A stretch of 64,000 nt of DNA from Cranoglanis bouderius (lineage: Eukaryota; Chordata; Actinopteri; Siluriformes; Cranoglanididae). The DNA lies in contig CM042562.1 of assembly GCA_023630585.1 (NCBI GenBank), positions 6,964,684 through 7,028,683 on the forward strand. The letters are read 5' to 3'. The translations under genes and the position numbers were made by a program. Shown one piece after another: positions 46,050-57,615 of this stretch (the first letter of the stretch is position 1; every line of letters starts with the position of its first letter). The notes under the pieces are model-generated. The model was not told where the DNA came from, made no database searches, and saw only the letters and a program-made list of their open reading frames with translations.

Positions 46050-47125
46050 TTTTGTTTCTTATGCTTATTTTTAGGGGCAGAGCACCAAAGTCGTGTATGC
46101 ACCCTGTTGTAATTGTATGTTTTCTTCTTTGTTTTCTTATATTCCACAGGGGTGTCTATAGCATCTCACAGAAAGCTTTGTACACTTTTTATGAAATCTG
46201 GTACAGTGATAGAGGACAGTCTTAGCTACTGGCACAGTGGTTTCGGTGTATGCCTCTCAAGCACTCTAGTATCACCAACAGGGCAAATTTTCACATAGGT
46301 TTTCCAATAATAACTCTGCAACGCAACATCATAAAAATGTGATTCCACCTTCCTCTGATTCTTTGGGTCATGCTGAGTTTAACATATGATATTGGTTTCC
46401 ACTATATTGGAAATGTTTTCATTTTTAATTTATTTTCAACATAAAATAAACCTTTTCTTTTCCTACAAATTTTCATTCAGTCGCCACGTAATTTGCATCA
46501 CAGCATTGTGGGTTTTTGATATACAGGACAGTTTGTCCATAATGTGCATAAGAAATTGACAGCAAAGTTGCCTAACAGGAAGTGAGGCTATTTCTCTGTT
46601 ACACTTTTATGTATTGACACCCAACTTGGCACGTGTTTAGCAACATCACCTTATCTGAGCTTTGAATTCAACTTGGGAGGGGTACTGAAAATAGGAAGTA
46701 AGGCAATATTTCAGCAATTGCTTGACCTATTAGCATAAAATTTAGTATACATCCTTTTGAATGCTGACGGTTGCCAGTTAAGAGTCTTTAGTATAACAAT
46801 TGCAAACAAATCCAAAATGAGTCAACCCTGTGAACAGGGAGTCCTTAAATAGTGTGGCTGTGATTGTGTAATAGACTCCAGGTGTGTGCAATCAGATTCA
46901 GGGTGAACCTGAACATGACAGAGTTTGTGATGGCTGGGTGTTGTAGTCAGTGGCTAGGTTTGTAGGCTGACCTGTGCTACCTGATTTTGTAAGCAATGCC
47001 ATTTCTGCGTAGATGTGACAATGGTTCTGGTTTTCCTCCATTGCAAAGGGGTGGGGCCAAATTATATTTTTGGTGGGATCAAAAATATTTTGGCCTCTTA
47101 ATTGCTGCTTGTAGTTATATTTATA
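46050..47125 (+). repeat. Dispersed fish repeat of unknown class, about 1 kb
   Basis: Several stretches (GGGGCAGAGCACCAAAG, CACAGGGGTGTCTATAGC, TTGACCTATTAGCATAAAAT, and the end TAATTGCTGCTTGTAGTTAT) are familiar to me as a repeated unit in fish genomes. There is no long open frame, tRNA-like head or inverted end that I can see. Its class, and whether it moves alone, are not known to me. The edges are approximate. Confidence 0.45.
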
Positions 47126-48478
47126 CTTATATTTTCATTTAATATTTTATTTTATTCTGTGCATTATATTTATATAATATATAGTTTTAGCATTTAATTT
47201 TTAGTACATTATTGTACAGGACTTTGAGCTATCACATGTATGGAAAGTGCTTTATAAAGTGTATTAATATTTTTTATTGTTGCACATTGAAGGGTATATT
47301 GTGTGTGATGTACTGATCATGTACCACTAGCAATTATTAGTCTGATATTATCATTGCTCTAGATATCCACCTTGCTTTCTTTGTCCACTTTACAAGCCAC
47401 TGATGTTCGAGTATCACTCTGTCCTTGTTCACCATCAAAACCGTGAGTAGAAAGGCTCACCTAGGGGTCATGCATTTGCATTTCACTTGATGGTGAAATG
47501 TCAGAATAGCACAAAGGAGATTCTGTTGTTGTTTACTGTGGTATAATTCTCTGCATGCCAAGTACTCTTATCTGCCTCTGAAGGCATGGCCACGCTTTGG
47601 GAATTGCAGATTTTTAGGAATTGAAAACGATGGCGAGGGCAGGCTGGTAAAAAGGGGTCGTCCCTGTAGATAGATAAAGGAACAAGGTAGACAAATGGAT
47701 TGGAAATGCTGGGTGAAGGTACTGGGTTTTTAAAAAAAAGCATACAATGGGAAGTGGCCCTGCAGAATCCTCTGTCCCTAAAGGCACTCTTCGGGCTTGT
47801 CTTTAATGCAGCACTTCCAAGCCCTGCACCGTTACAATGGTTCAAATGGGCAACGAATCAAACCTTGCTGCTCTTTCTCCCCAGGCTAATTACCTTTAGG
47901 TTTATGGTATGCATATTAAAATTCTTTCTCTTTCAAAACTTCTGAGTCGTTTTCCAGCATAGAAAAAGAAACGAAAAGGCATAAACATGCCTTGAAAATT
48001 TTTAGAAAATTATAAAAAGTCCACCAGGGATGGAAAGCTTCACATTGCAGTAATTCAGTGTAAAATTGGTAGACTTTAGGATATAAAGTAAATAAACAAG
48101 CTTCTGAACAATAAAGTAGAGGTAGCTATAGAGGAAATGTAATTTTAAACTGCAATTTAAAAGCGTGAACGTGATAATTTATCATGCAGTGCTTCTAACA
48201 TACATGTATGCACGTATGTATTTACATGTACCTGAAAAAACATATGATTGTACTGCAGACTGTAGGAGGTATTCTAATCTAATGCATATTTCTTTCTTTT
48301 CATCTTTCTTTAAATTCATCATTTAATTGCCAGCTTTAGACACCAGCTGTCTCCTTGCTCACTAGTGAGCTTGTCTTAGTAATTTTTGTTTAAATATAAA
48401 TAGAAGATTGCTTATGTATAAGTTTTGTCACAGCACCCAAATATGGTTCAGTAATGATTTATAATCCCACTATCTGGT
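47126..48478. other. Non-coding stretch
   Basis: 47200-47270 has a GTGCTTTATAAAGTG end resembling a LINE or dispersed-repeat tail. 47580-47960 is somewhat more complex and could be conserved. No gene is supported. Confidence 0.4.
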
Positions 48479-48479
48479 G

Positions 48480-48680
48480 TCACCTAGAAGAGGATGGGTT
48501 CCCTTTTGAGTCTGGTTCCTCTCAAAGTTTCTTCCTCCTGTCATCTCAGAGTTTTTTCGTGCTACTGTTGCCCCTGACTTGCTCATTAGGGATCTAAATC
48601 TACATCCAGATTTCTGTATAGCCGGTTTTTGACAATGCTATTCTTAAAGGCTCTATAGAAATAAATAAAAATTGTATTGT
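48480..48680 (+). repeat. Dispersed fish repeat, LINE-tail-like
   Basis: The blocks GGTTCCTCTCAAAGTTTCTT, TTGCTCATTAGGGATCTAAA and an end at GCTCTATAGAAATAAATAAA form a recognisable order of a widely repeated fish sequence. The class is uncertain: a LINE tail or a DNA element. Confidence 0.5.
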
Positions 48681-49250
48681 TGATCTATGTCCTTTTACTT
48701 GTTGGAACATGTATGATTTAGAACTAATACTGGATAATTGTCCTTATATTTTAGAGGTGTTATGTTCTGAAGGATAATTTATTTCCTTCCTAAAAGGGAG
48801 CCTTGCCTGTGTTGGTAGACAAAAGTGCTTAATTACAGTAGATAGGCTTATCTCCTTGTAATTGTTTTGGTCTCTTTGGAGTTTCCTGGCTCAGACCAGC
48901 CAATCGATGTTATCAAACCATAAATGAGAGAGGGAAGAGGCAGGGACACAATATGTGAACCAATAAGTTAAGTGCAATTTTGAGCAGGGGTTAAGATGAG
49001 CCATTATGTCTCATACACTGCATGGGAACCCTTTCCTCAGAGTCTGTTGGCATGGTGAGCATAGTGTGAAAGCAATCATTGATGGCTATTTACATCACAT
49101 TACCACAGAAATGTCTACCTTTAATCACAGTGGGAGCAACTATACTTAATTAACCTGACATGGGTGCATTGCTGTGTGCATTGCCTAGGAATGAAGAATT
49201 GACTGGGTAGGAAGATATGTTTCACAGCTGCATAGCTATTATGTTTAAAG
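48681..49250. other. Non-coding stretch, nothing recognised
   Basis: AT-rich with no repeat boundary. Confidence 0.45.
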
Positions 49251-49252
49251 AT

Positions 49253-49559
49253 CCCTTACAAAAAAGTCACACAAACATCACATGTGAATTCTTAATATGT
49301 GGTTTTTAGACATATTTTTTAGACACTTTTGTCACATGTGGCACTTGTGTTTTTTTTTTGTTTTTTTTCCACATGGATTCCTGATTTATTTTCAAGTAGG
49401 TCATGTGGTTTTACTTTCACACATGATCACATGTTATTCACATGATGTCACGTGCAATTTCAAGGCATAATGGCAAGATGCACCTTAACATTTTTCACAT
49501 AATCACATTTGATAAGCATATGATTACATGTGAAATGCAAGTGATTTTTTTCTTAAGGG
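49253..49559. mobile_element. Candidate MITE rich in CACATG words
   Basis: The left end CCCTTACAAAAAAGTCACAC and the complement of the right end CCCCTTAAGAAAAAAATCAC align over about 36 bases at roughly three-quarters identity. Between them CACATG or its complement occurs at least eight times. It has no open frame of note. The size of about 307 bp and the inverted ends suggest a non-autonomous DNA transposon. No clear target duplication is seen. Confidence 0.45.
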
Positions 49560-50750
49560 GTGTTCATGCAGGAAACAGCTGTCTTGGTTCATTGTCATGC
49601 AGCTTATCATAGGAACCTTACTGAGTAAGCACCAGGGTTGCACGCTATTGTAGATATGAGTCCTTCTCTTCGTGTTGACTAATCTTTTGTCTGAATTACA
49701 CACACTCCATATAATTCGTTGTGTTCTCAGAATCCCACGTATGTGTGCATACATATAATGTCTGAGGCATCTCAGTGGTATTTGAAGGTTCCTCTTTTTT
49801 TTTCAAGTGTGTCTTGTGACCAATATAATGGAATGAAATGCAATAAACTCTTCATTTCCTAAAACAGCAGTCTAAAACATGAGTGTAAACTTAAGAGTTG
49901 GGTAAGATGCTAAATATATTTAGCATTGCATCCCCTCAGTATCCTGCACCAGCAAATTAGATTGGGGTGGTGGTTGTTGAGCACCTAAACCAGCAGGTAC
50001 CTGACTAAAACATTTATGTTCATTTAGTGTGGATACACGGATCAATTTTGTGTGAAGCAGAAAGTCAATGCAACATGCAGTGCATGAATGTGTAGCATTT
50101 GGATGAAAACTGTATATGTTGACCTATGTTGGCTGAACTGTAATAATCCCAGAATTCCCCAGCACACGAACAGAGGAAATAGCTCATCTACCTGAGTGGC
50201 TGCTTAACATGCCCTATCTCCATTTCAGTCTCATTACGACTTAGCTATAAAGGACAAAGGATAGAGAGATGTAGCCTAGGTGAACGTGAGTGGTGTCTGA
50301 GCACTGGCAACATCATTTCTATTACCTTTATAGTCTGGGTAATTGACTTTTAGTTACATTCACTTGAGCACTAACTCCTCTTTGGTGTCTCTCTTAAGAC
50401 CTGCTTTGAAGTCGGAGGCAGTTTGTATGCTTTTGTGTAGTGCAGCCAGATTAAGTGGCTAGTTAAGACAGCGAGAGAGGCGGAAGAGGTGCACTGATCT
50501 GATCGTCTTTGTGTTCTCTGTCCTAATAAGCATCAGGGGAATGAGCTACAGAAATGAAATGGCAGAAAGAAGCATGTGTGCCTCTCAATGGATATTTAAT
50601 ATGGCTGCCTTTTCTTGTTATGGATGTATACATTTCAAACTCATTTAAATACACCTCTGAAATCACACACACACAGCGCTGCAATACACTTTGCATTACA
50701 TTTGTACGTGGACAAGACAATTTAGTGTCATTCCATCCATTTATGATATG
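49560..50750. other. Non-coding stretch
   Basis: No gene. 50150-50530 is more complex than average and may hold regulatory sequence; I see no decisive motif. Confidence 0.45.

Positions 50751-50752
<2 letters not shown>

Positions 50753-50813
<61 letters not shown>
50753..50813. repeat. (TA)n microsatellite
   Basis: About 30 TA units, ending four bases before the family D Tc1 element. Confidence 0.95.
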
Positions 50814-50817
<4 letters not shown>

Positions 50818-51865
50818 CTGATCAGCCATAACATTAAAACCACTGACAGGTGACGTGAATAACATTGATTATCTCCTTACAGTGCCACCTACCAAGGGGT
50901 GGGATATATTAGGCAGCAAGTGAACAGTCAGTTCTTGAAGTTAATGTGTTGGAAGCAAGAAAAATGGGCAAGTGTAAGAATCTGAGCAACTTTAACAAGG
51001 GTCAAATTGTCATGTCTAGACAAATGGGTCAGGGCATCTCCAAAATGGCAGGTCTTGTGGGGTGTTCCCGGTATGCAGTGGTTAGTACCTGCCAAATGTG
51101 GTCAAAGGAAGGACAATCGATGAACCGGCCACAGGGTCATGGATGCCCAAGGCTCATTGATGCGTGTGGGAGCAAAGGCTAGCCCATCTTGTCCGATCCC
51201 ACAGAAGAGCTACTGTAGCACAAATTGCTGAAAAAAGGGCATATGAGCATCAGAACTGGACCATGGAGCAATGGACGAAGGTGGACTGGTCTGATGAATC
51301 ATGTTTTATTTTACATCATGTGGATGGCTGGGTGCATGTGCGTTGCTTACCTGGGGAAGAGATGGCACCAGGATTCACTATGGGAATAAGGCAAGCCAGT
51401 GGAGGCAGTGTGATACTCTGGGCAATGTTCTTCTGGGAAACCTTGGGTCCTGGCATTCATGTGGATGTTACTTTGACACGTACCACCTATCTAAACATTG
51501 TTGCAGACCAAGAACACTACTTCATAGCAACGGTATTCCCTAATAGCAGTGGCCTCTTTCAGCAAGATAAAGTGCACTGCCACACTGCAAAAACTGTTCA
51601 GGAATGATTTGAGGAACATGACAAAGCGTTCAAGGGGTTGACTTGGCCTCCAAATTCCCCAGATCTCAATCTGATCGAGCATCTGTGGGATGTGCTGGAC
51701 AAACGATCCATGGTGGTCCCACCTCACAACTTACACGACTTAAAGAATCTGTTGCTAACATCTTGGTGCCAGATACCACAGCACACCATCAGAGGTCTTG
51801 TGGAGTCCATTCTTTGAATGGTCAGAGCTGTTTTGCCAGGTGGTTTCGATGCTATGGCTGATTGG
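50818..51865 (+). mobile_element. Tc1-like transposon, family D
   Basis: The left end CTGATCAGCCATAACATTAA follows a TA at 50816-50817. The right end, CTATGGCTGATTGG, is its degenerate complement and is followed by TGTATA. The length of about 1.05 kb, shorter than a full Tc1, is due to an internal deletion. It contains a plus-strand transposase pseudogene. Confidence 0.9.
50964..51850 (+). pseudogene. Tc1-like transposase, family D, broken
   Basis: From the ATG at 50964 the frame reads MGKCKNLSNFNKGQIVMSRQ with helix-turn-helix residues (ISKMAGLVGCSRYAV). It shifts near 51175, where RLAHLVRSHRRATVAQIAEK is read. It then jumps to YEHQNWTMEQW, so the central segment normally between them is deleted. 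WSDESCFILHHVDGW (first aspartate) lies near 51280 and FQQDKVHCHTAK (second, with nearby residues changed) near 51558. After a stop at 51604-51606, PDLNLIEHLWDVLDK (glutamate) lies near 51660-51700. It is inactive. Confidence 0.88.
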
Positions 51866-52190
51866 TGTATAGATATACATGTATGTATGTATACATATAT
51901 ACATATACTGTATGGTGGTTGGAAATGTCTCCAGGTGCAAGCTAAAACAAAACTACACAAAATACAACTGGCTGACAAGAAAAGAATAATTGACAAAAGT
52001 GCAGTTTCAAATGCTTCTTGGATGTTATGGGTAACTACACTGTACACACTAATAGGATGCAGAGAGATGGTCTGTTGATTTAGACAGGTGTCGTTTTCTC
52101 CCTTTGTTAATAGTGTTTACCTCTTTTCAGCCAATAGAACACAATTGTAAAAATTTGCATGGAAAAGTGATAATGTGTAACAAAATAATT
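51866..52190. other. Non-coding stretch, nothing recognised
   Basis: Short ATGTATGTAT-type runs near 51880-51910, otherwise unremarkable. Confidence 0.45.
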
Positions 52191-52194
52191 AAGA

Positions 52195-52765
52195 ACAGAA
52201 CTTTAATTGGGATGTTATCTGTTGAGCGTGATGCAGTGTAGGTCTCTGAGGGAGGCAGAGATGTGTGCTTGTTAGGGTGTGTGAGGAGGAGGGGGGAGCA
52301 GCTTGGTACTGCATGTCAGCAGGGTGGCCCTGTCTTATTTTGCTAATGGTAATCACAAGCTGCTGTTTAGGATGCAATGGAGCTGCTGAAGTGGGGAGGG
52401 GGGGTCAGGGAGGGGCGTCTTGATCAACCTGCCTCTGCTCAGGCCTCCACACTGCTGACCGGTCACTGCCACTAATTACCAAGCCCAGCACTGCCCACGG
52501 CATGCTAAATGAACCTACAGGCCATTAATGCATTTCACTTCTGCAGGTTACAATAAGTGCTTGAACTTTTCTCCTTTTGAGTTCGGTAGTGCTTATGTAT
52601 TCATACAGGCGTGTGTTTGTTGCAGTTTGTTTGGCTGCTAGATAAGGGTAATTAGGCAGGATGCTTCTCCGTGCTCAGAGGGCAGTGGTCCATTAGCGTG
52701 GACACATCACTGCAGATTTCTTCAGCCGGTTGAACCTCACCTGTGGAAGACACCATTTATGGCTA
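52195..52765. promoter_or_regulatory. Candidate conserved noncoding element cluster
   Basis: A long repeat-free block contains several homeodomain-type cores (CACTAATTACC near 52471, GCCATTAATGCATTTC near 52522, GGGTAATTAGGC near 52647, GGCTAATAAG near 52761), with no open frame or splice-like layout. The density of TAAT cores in otherwise G+C-containing DNA is what fish developmental enhancers look like, but this is inference. Confidence 0.35.
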
Positions 52766-54290
52766 ATAAGCTTAGACTCTGACCCCTACTAGTTGGGTCT
52801 CAGTTCTCTCTGGAGAGTCTCTAACATTTTTTCATTTTATTTTCCACAGCTACTGAGGTCTTAAATATTGCACTCATGCGTTGCATATTTAAAGCTTAAA
52901 GTTAACTTTGTTTACTTGTTTCTTCTCCCTTTACTTTTTCCCTGCATTATTCCAAGTAGTTGTTATGCAGCAACACATCCAAGCATCTCCTTTTTGTCGG
53001 ATCTGATCAGATCTCTCTTCAGGAACAATCCAGATATGATTTCTCTTTCGTTACTTGTGTGAAGGTCAAGTACTGACACCATGGTGATTCTTTCCGCTTC
53101 AAAACTTTGACATAATGCTAGTCTGAAAGAGGGATTATATCACATTCAGGGTAGTTTTCTATGTCTCCATATCCATTCCCCTGCATTACAGCAACAAACC
53201 CTCAAATCTCCCTGCATTTGCTGCTGTCACTGCAGCATTGAAGCAGGCTCCAGCTATTTATTGAAGACAAAGAGAAAAAGAAGTGAAAATAATGGGAACC
53301 TAGTAAACATTTCTGAGCCTGTCCAGATTTATCAACAGATTACACTTTTATGAACAAAGATAAGTGATGAGATTCCAGTTAAAGAAGATTCAGATCTTAG
53401 CCTTTGGCTTTATTTGTAAACCAAAGCAAGTATGCCATTATTTTCTCATTTACCTCCTCTAGGCCTGGGGTGGAAATAAATTGTGGCTTAAGTACCAACC
53501 TTGTGTTGATACCATTTTAGTTTCGGTAAACCCTGTACTATTATTTAATTACCAAATCACTCAGTCATGAACCTACAACACACAAACACACTACATTTCA
53601 CATCAGAATAAAATCCGTTAAGCTTCCTGCTATGGTTTTGTGTAAATGTGTTAAAGGTGTGAATATTGCGAGGAGAAGGTCACCTTGATGATTATACCTG
53701 CTGCTTTTTCACACCATGGACTTTACTGTGTTATTTTAAGGATATTAGTTGACACTGCTGGAACAGAGGACCCATGCAAGCTGCTTAATCACATATAATG
53801 GATGCGATTTGGTTTTTCATGAAGATGGTGATCCACATGCATTCTCTCATGATTCCCTTCTTAGTGATCTAAATGCGTTTAACTACCTCACATCATTGCA
53901 TATGTACAGGGCAACAGATGGGGCTGGTGTGTGGAAATGACTTGGTCTTGTTGAATTGGTGAGGTAAATGTTATGTCAGGCATAGGCTGCCAAACAGGGA
54001 CATATGTGTGGGCATAACTTTTACAGGACTGCTAGGAAACCCTGCTTCTTTCAATCATCATATGATAGGTTGAGTAATATTCATTTGCAGGACATCAGGT
54101 GGTCCTGAACCCAAGATATTTTTTATGTTTATGTTGGCAGCTTAATGCATATGTTGTATCTTTGTTTAGTGTAACGTTTTCTTTCTTAGCATAGTACAGC
54201 CTATTGTTATTCCTTATACATAATCTCTAACTTGCTCTGTTTTTACCAAAAAAATAATTGGGGAGAGAAAGTCCAGACCTCTCCACAATT
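52766..54290. other. Non-coding stretch, nothing recognised
   Basis: AT-rich sequence with no supportable feature. Confidence 0.5.
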
Positions 54291-54294
54291 TCCA

Positions 54295-54560
54295 TTCATC
54301 TGTGAGTGCCAGTGTCCAGGAGGCCTTCTACTGCTTCAGAAAAGGCTGGTGCTGGCCGTGCCTGACATCTGTTAGCATAATGTTGCAAGGAGCCTTTGAG
54401 GCAAGAATAACTGATCTCTCAAGCGCTTTATCATTTTTTAATTTTTTTGCGGGGATAACATCTGAGGGTAATTACCAGATGGCATGGGGTCTGGCTAATT
54501 AGCCTTGGCTTGCTCTGTAATGAAGGAACAGTAGGAAGAGCACATGAAAGGGCTTGACCA
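54295..54560. promoter_or_regulatory. Candidate enhancer with paired palindromic TAATTA sites
   Basis: GGTAATTACC (54467-54476) and GGCTAATTAGCC (54493-54504) are perfect palindromes with TAATTA centres, as bound by paired-class homeodomain dimers. A CAGATG E-box (54476-54481) adjoins the first. The surrounding sequence is repeat-free. Activity is inferred. Confidence 0.35.
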
Positions 54561-56497
54561 GTCCTTGTTGGTTTTCTACTTTTCACTGAGTCTTTTCACC
54601 TGCTGCTCTTTAATGTGCTGTCACTAACAAAGGAGTAATGGACTGAGATGTCACTTGGTAACTAGAGAAAACCTTAAATTACGCAGAGCTTACTCTGGAC
54701 TGCACTGCAGTGTCATAGTGGCTTTGGTTAGACCACTTCAACATGCTGTAGTGATTTAGCTTAAATGCAAATTTGACCTTAAACACACATTCCGTTGGAA
54801 AATTTGAAATGGCTCTAAGGTTGTCGGGTTTGAACAGAATTGTGATACTTTTACACATTTGTGTGCTTTGCATCATGTGTCTTTTTCCTCTTTTTTTCAT
54901 AAGATTTTTTCTCCTTTTTCAAGCTGTCAAGACAGTGGTAACATTCTGTGTCTCCTGGTACACGATCTGGAACTTTCTGAGAGGCAGCAGACACTAATCG
55001 CCCCTCTCTTGGTGCTTTACAGAAGGGACGAGAAGAGGGAGAAAACATGCTTTGCATGGTTCCCTTCCTTCACTTTCAAGCTTGAGCAAGCCACTGGAGG
55101 GGAGGCCTGTTTGAATGGCATGAACAACAGCGAACATGGGAGGAGGACTGAGCACAGACAATGCAATCACTCTTCTTGATATGTGTGCCTGAGCCCACAC
55201 ACCCAAATCTCACCAGAAGACATTGATATGATGGCGTAAAATGAGATGTCTAGTACACGGAAATGACCTGTTTTCCTCTCCAACTTTGTTTTCACAGTGT
55301 TTGCTCATTTATAACAATGCTATGGGAATACAGGGAAAGCCCTCCACCCAATTACTTCTCTGCTGTTTACAACCAGAAAAGACAGATTCGATTTTGTGGA
55401 CAAAAAAGCACAGTATAAATGTTAAACCTGTAAAAAGGTGTTGAACGTTCACTAGATAAAGTATATAGAATTTGTTGCATTATAGTATATCACGCAATGT
55501 TTACTCAATTTTACATGATTTGTTGTAATAACGTCTAAGTCTTAATCCAGAGGATCAGTAGTAATGGTAAAAAGCTATTAGAAAACAAGATTCATTCTTT
55601 CTCTGCTAAATTGGCTTATATAATATAATGTAAATAAATAAATTGAGAGGAACTCTTCATTGAACTCATGAGGGGTGGACAAATCACTAGTCCAGGCACT
55701 CAGGACAAGCAGATTTCCTGTCCGGGCTATCATTTATCACATTTTTTTTGGCATGCATGTTTAAACATGTTTAAACACTTCACAGTGGTGTGAAACACTT
55801 AAATGCTCCAACTATGGCGTTCCAAGCCCCATCACCAGCTGCACTACACACATCAGTTACACAGCTCATAGCTGAAATGATTGCAACAACTTTTTTCGAG
55901 GTTGTGCTACTTTAAAAACTCTTTTCTGCGAGGATAAGACTATGGGTACACAGTCGCTCCCCTTCCCTGAGAATTCCCGTATTCTATATTAACGCTAACC
56001 AGCTGGACATATCAGTCACTGCAAATCAATATCTGTGATTTATCTATGCAGCCATCCACAAGGGCTCACTAAGTGGTTTGATGAGTATAAAAATCTGCAT
56101 TGCTTAAATAATTGCTGTTTCTTTACTAGTTTCATTATAATGGATCTCACGTCACAGCCATGCATTTTTACCCTAGGGTTAGGGATTCTATGTTTCTATG
56201 TGGCACAGTTTGCACAGGTTTTTGTTATTTACATTTTGTTATTGATGGTGTTGAAGTGTGTCTGGTTCAACAACTGTTGTACATTCAACTCTGTCACCTG
56301 GAAAATATATGCTTTTAGTGCCCCTGATTCCCCCATGCTGATCTAGTTGACCTGCTGCAGATGTGCTCAGCATAGAATCCACTTATTTGCAGCACCATAT
56401 ATATGATGAATATCAAGGTTCTCTTACAAGCATATTTTGCCACATCTCTAATACTATGAGTTTTCAGTTTTTCATCATTTTTAAATGTGACCCCCCC
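54561..56497. other. Non-coding stretch, nothing recognised
   Basis: Several 100-codon frames here (for example 54859-55179) have no family character. No repeat boundary is clear. Confidence 0.45.
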
Positions 56498-56518
56498 AAA
56501 AAAAAAAAAAAAAAAAAA
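56498..56518. repeat. Poly(A) run
   Basis: Twenty-one A after a run of C. It may be an unmarked retroelement tail, but there is no body to match. Confidence 0.9.
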
Positions 56519-56886
56519 CCAAGCAAAAAAAAAGCACCATAAGACCAATTCAGGATATTACTCCTCCTCACCAGCAGGGGATACAATCTCCAGAATTCTA
56601 TCTCAATGTTTGTTGATGTTTGTTATTGTAGCACCCTTTCAGTGTGAGGTTGGAGTATGGTGAGAAACCTGAATGAGTTTTCTGTGTTCCATGCTTAATT
56701 GTGACTACAGTAAAATTTTATGTAGGGACGTCTACAAAGCACTTCATTCTTCAACCACCATCTTTACCGTAGTTAACTTCGTTGGCTTTAGTTAATTGGT
56801 AATCCATTGATAAAACTTTCAACAATCCTTTACATTAGCGCAAAAGTGATCCATTCTTGAATGCAAATAAATTGGAAATGAATTAC
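56519..56886. other. Non-coding stretch, nothing recognised
   Basis: No supportable feature. Confidence 0.45.
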
Positions 56887-56907
56887 AAAAAAAAAAAAAA
56901 AAAAAAA
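56887..56907. repeat. Poly(A) run
   Basis: Twenty-one A. No target duplication or retroelement body can be recognised next to it. Confidence 0.9.
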
Positions 56908-56944
56908 GTTGTAGCCTGTTGACCTACCCCTTTTCACACATCGT

Positions 56945-57030
56945 ACATGAATGTTTCAACAGTGGGATTCAGTCAGTCAGTGAGTGAAAATGCCTTTTCT
57001 AGGTAAGGCCGCTAGGTGGTCTGATAATAA
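56945..57030. repeat. Repeat unit, first copy
   Basis: TTCAGTCAGTCAGTGAG, then AATGCC and a GCTAGGTGGTCTG block, recur in the same order and orientation at 57550-57615. The function and class are unknown. Confidence 0.5.
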
Positions 57031-57500
57031 AATTTTGTTTAATTGAGTTGCGTACATTGGTTCCAAATGAATGAATTGTGTCACATCACATTGCATTGTA
57101 ATTACATTACAATTTGTATTCATACAACCACTGTGATTTGATTGTGCGTTTTCAACGCCCTGAATAAAATCACTCACCCCAGCACAGGATCAAACCCAGA
57201 TTGCTTGGGTAGTGAGGCAGCGCTGCACTATTTTACCACAAATGGTTTAATCATGTTAGTTTAATACTACCGTTATTTCTTCCTGTCATCACTCACATCC
57301 TCACAAGATTTTATAACATAATTGGATCATTTTAATTCTACATGAATTGATCACACTCACTCTACATAATTAATTAGACACTTGTTTAAATAAATTTTAG
57401 TATAAGCAATAAAATCATGTTTTGATGAAACAGTTTTTTTTATGTAAACTATACATAATGTCTTCCCTTTTTTCAGTGTAGCTAGACTCATAAAGCATGC
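57031..57500. other. AT-rich stretch between two repeat copies
   Basis: No supportable feature. Confidence 0.45.
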
Positions 57501-57504
57501 ATAT

Positions 57505-57615
57505 TTTCAACAATGGTACTCAGCCAGACACTCTGTCTGTCTGTCTGTCTGTCATTCAGTCAGTCAGTGAGCAACAATGCCTCTTTCAATCTAGCCTGCC
57601 AGGTGATCTGGCAAA
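57505..57615. repeat. Repeat unit, second copy, with (CTGT)n
   Basis: TTTTCAACAATGG and CTCAGCCAGACA lead into five CTGT units (57531-57552). Then TTCAGTCAGTCAGTGAG and CTGCCAGGTGATCTG match the first copy at 56945-57030. Confidence 0.55.

Noticed and set aside
56498..56907. Two poly(A) runs as tails of processed pseudogenes.
   Set aside because: No recognisable coding sequence, polyadenylation context or target duplications next to either run.
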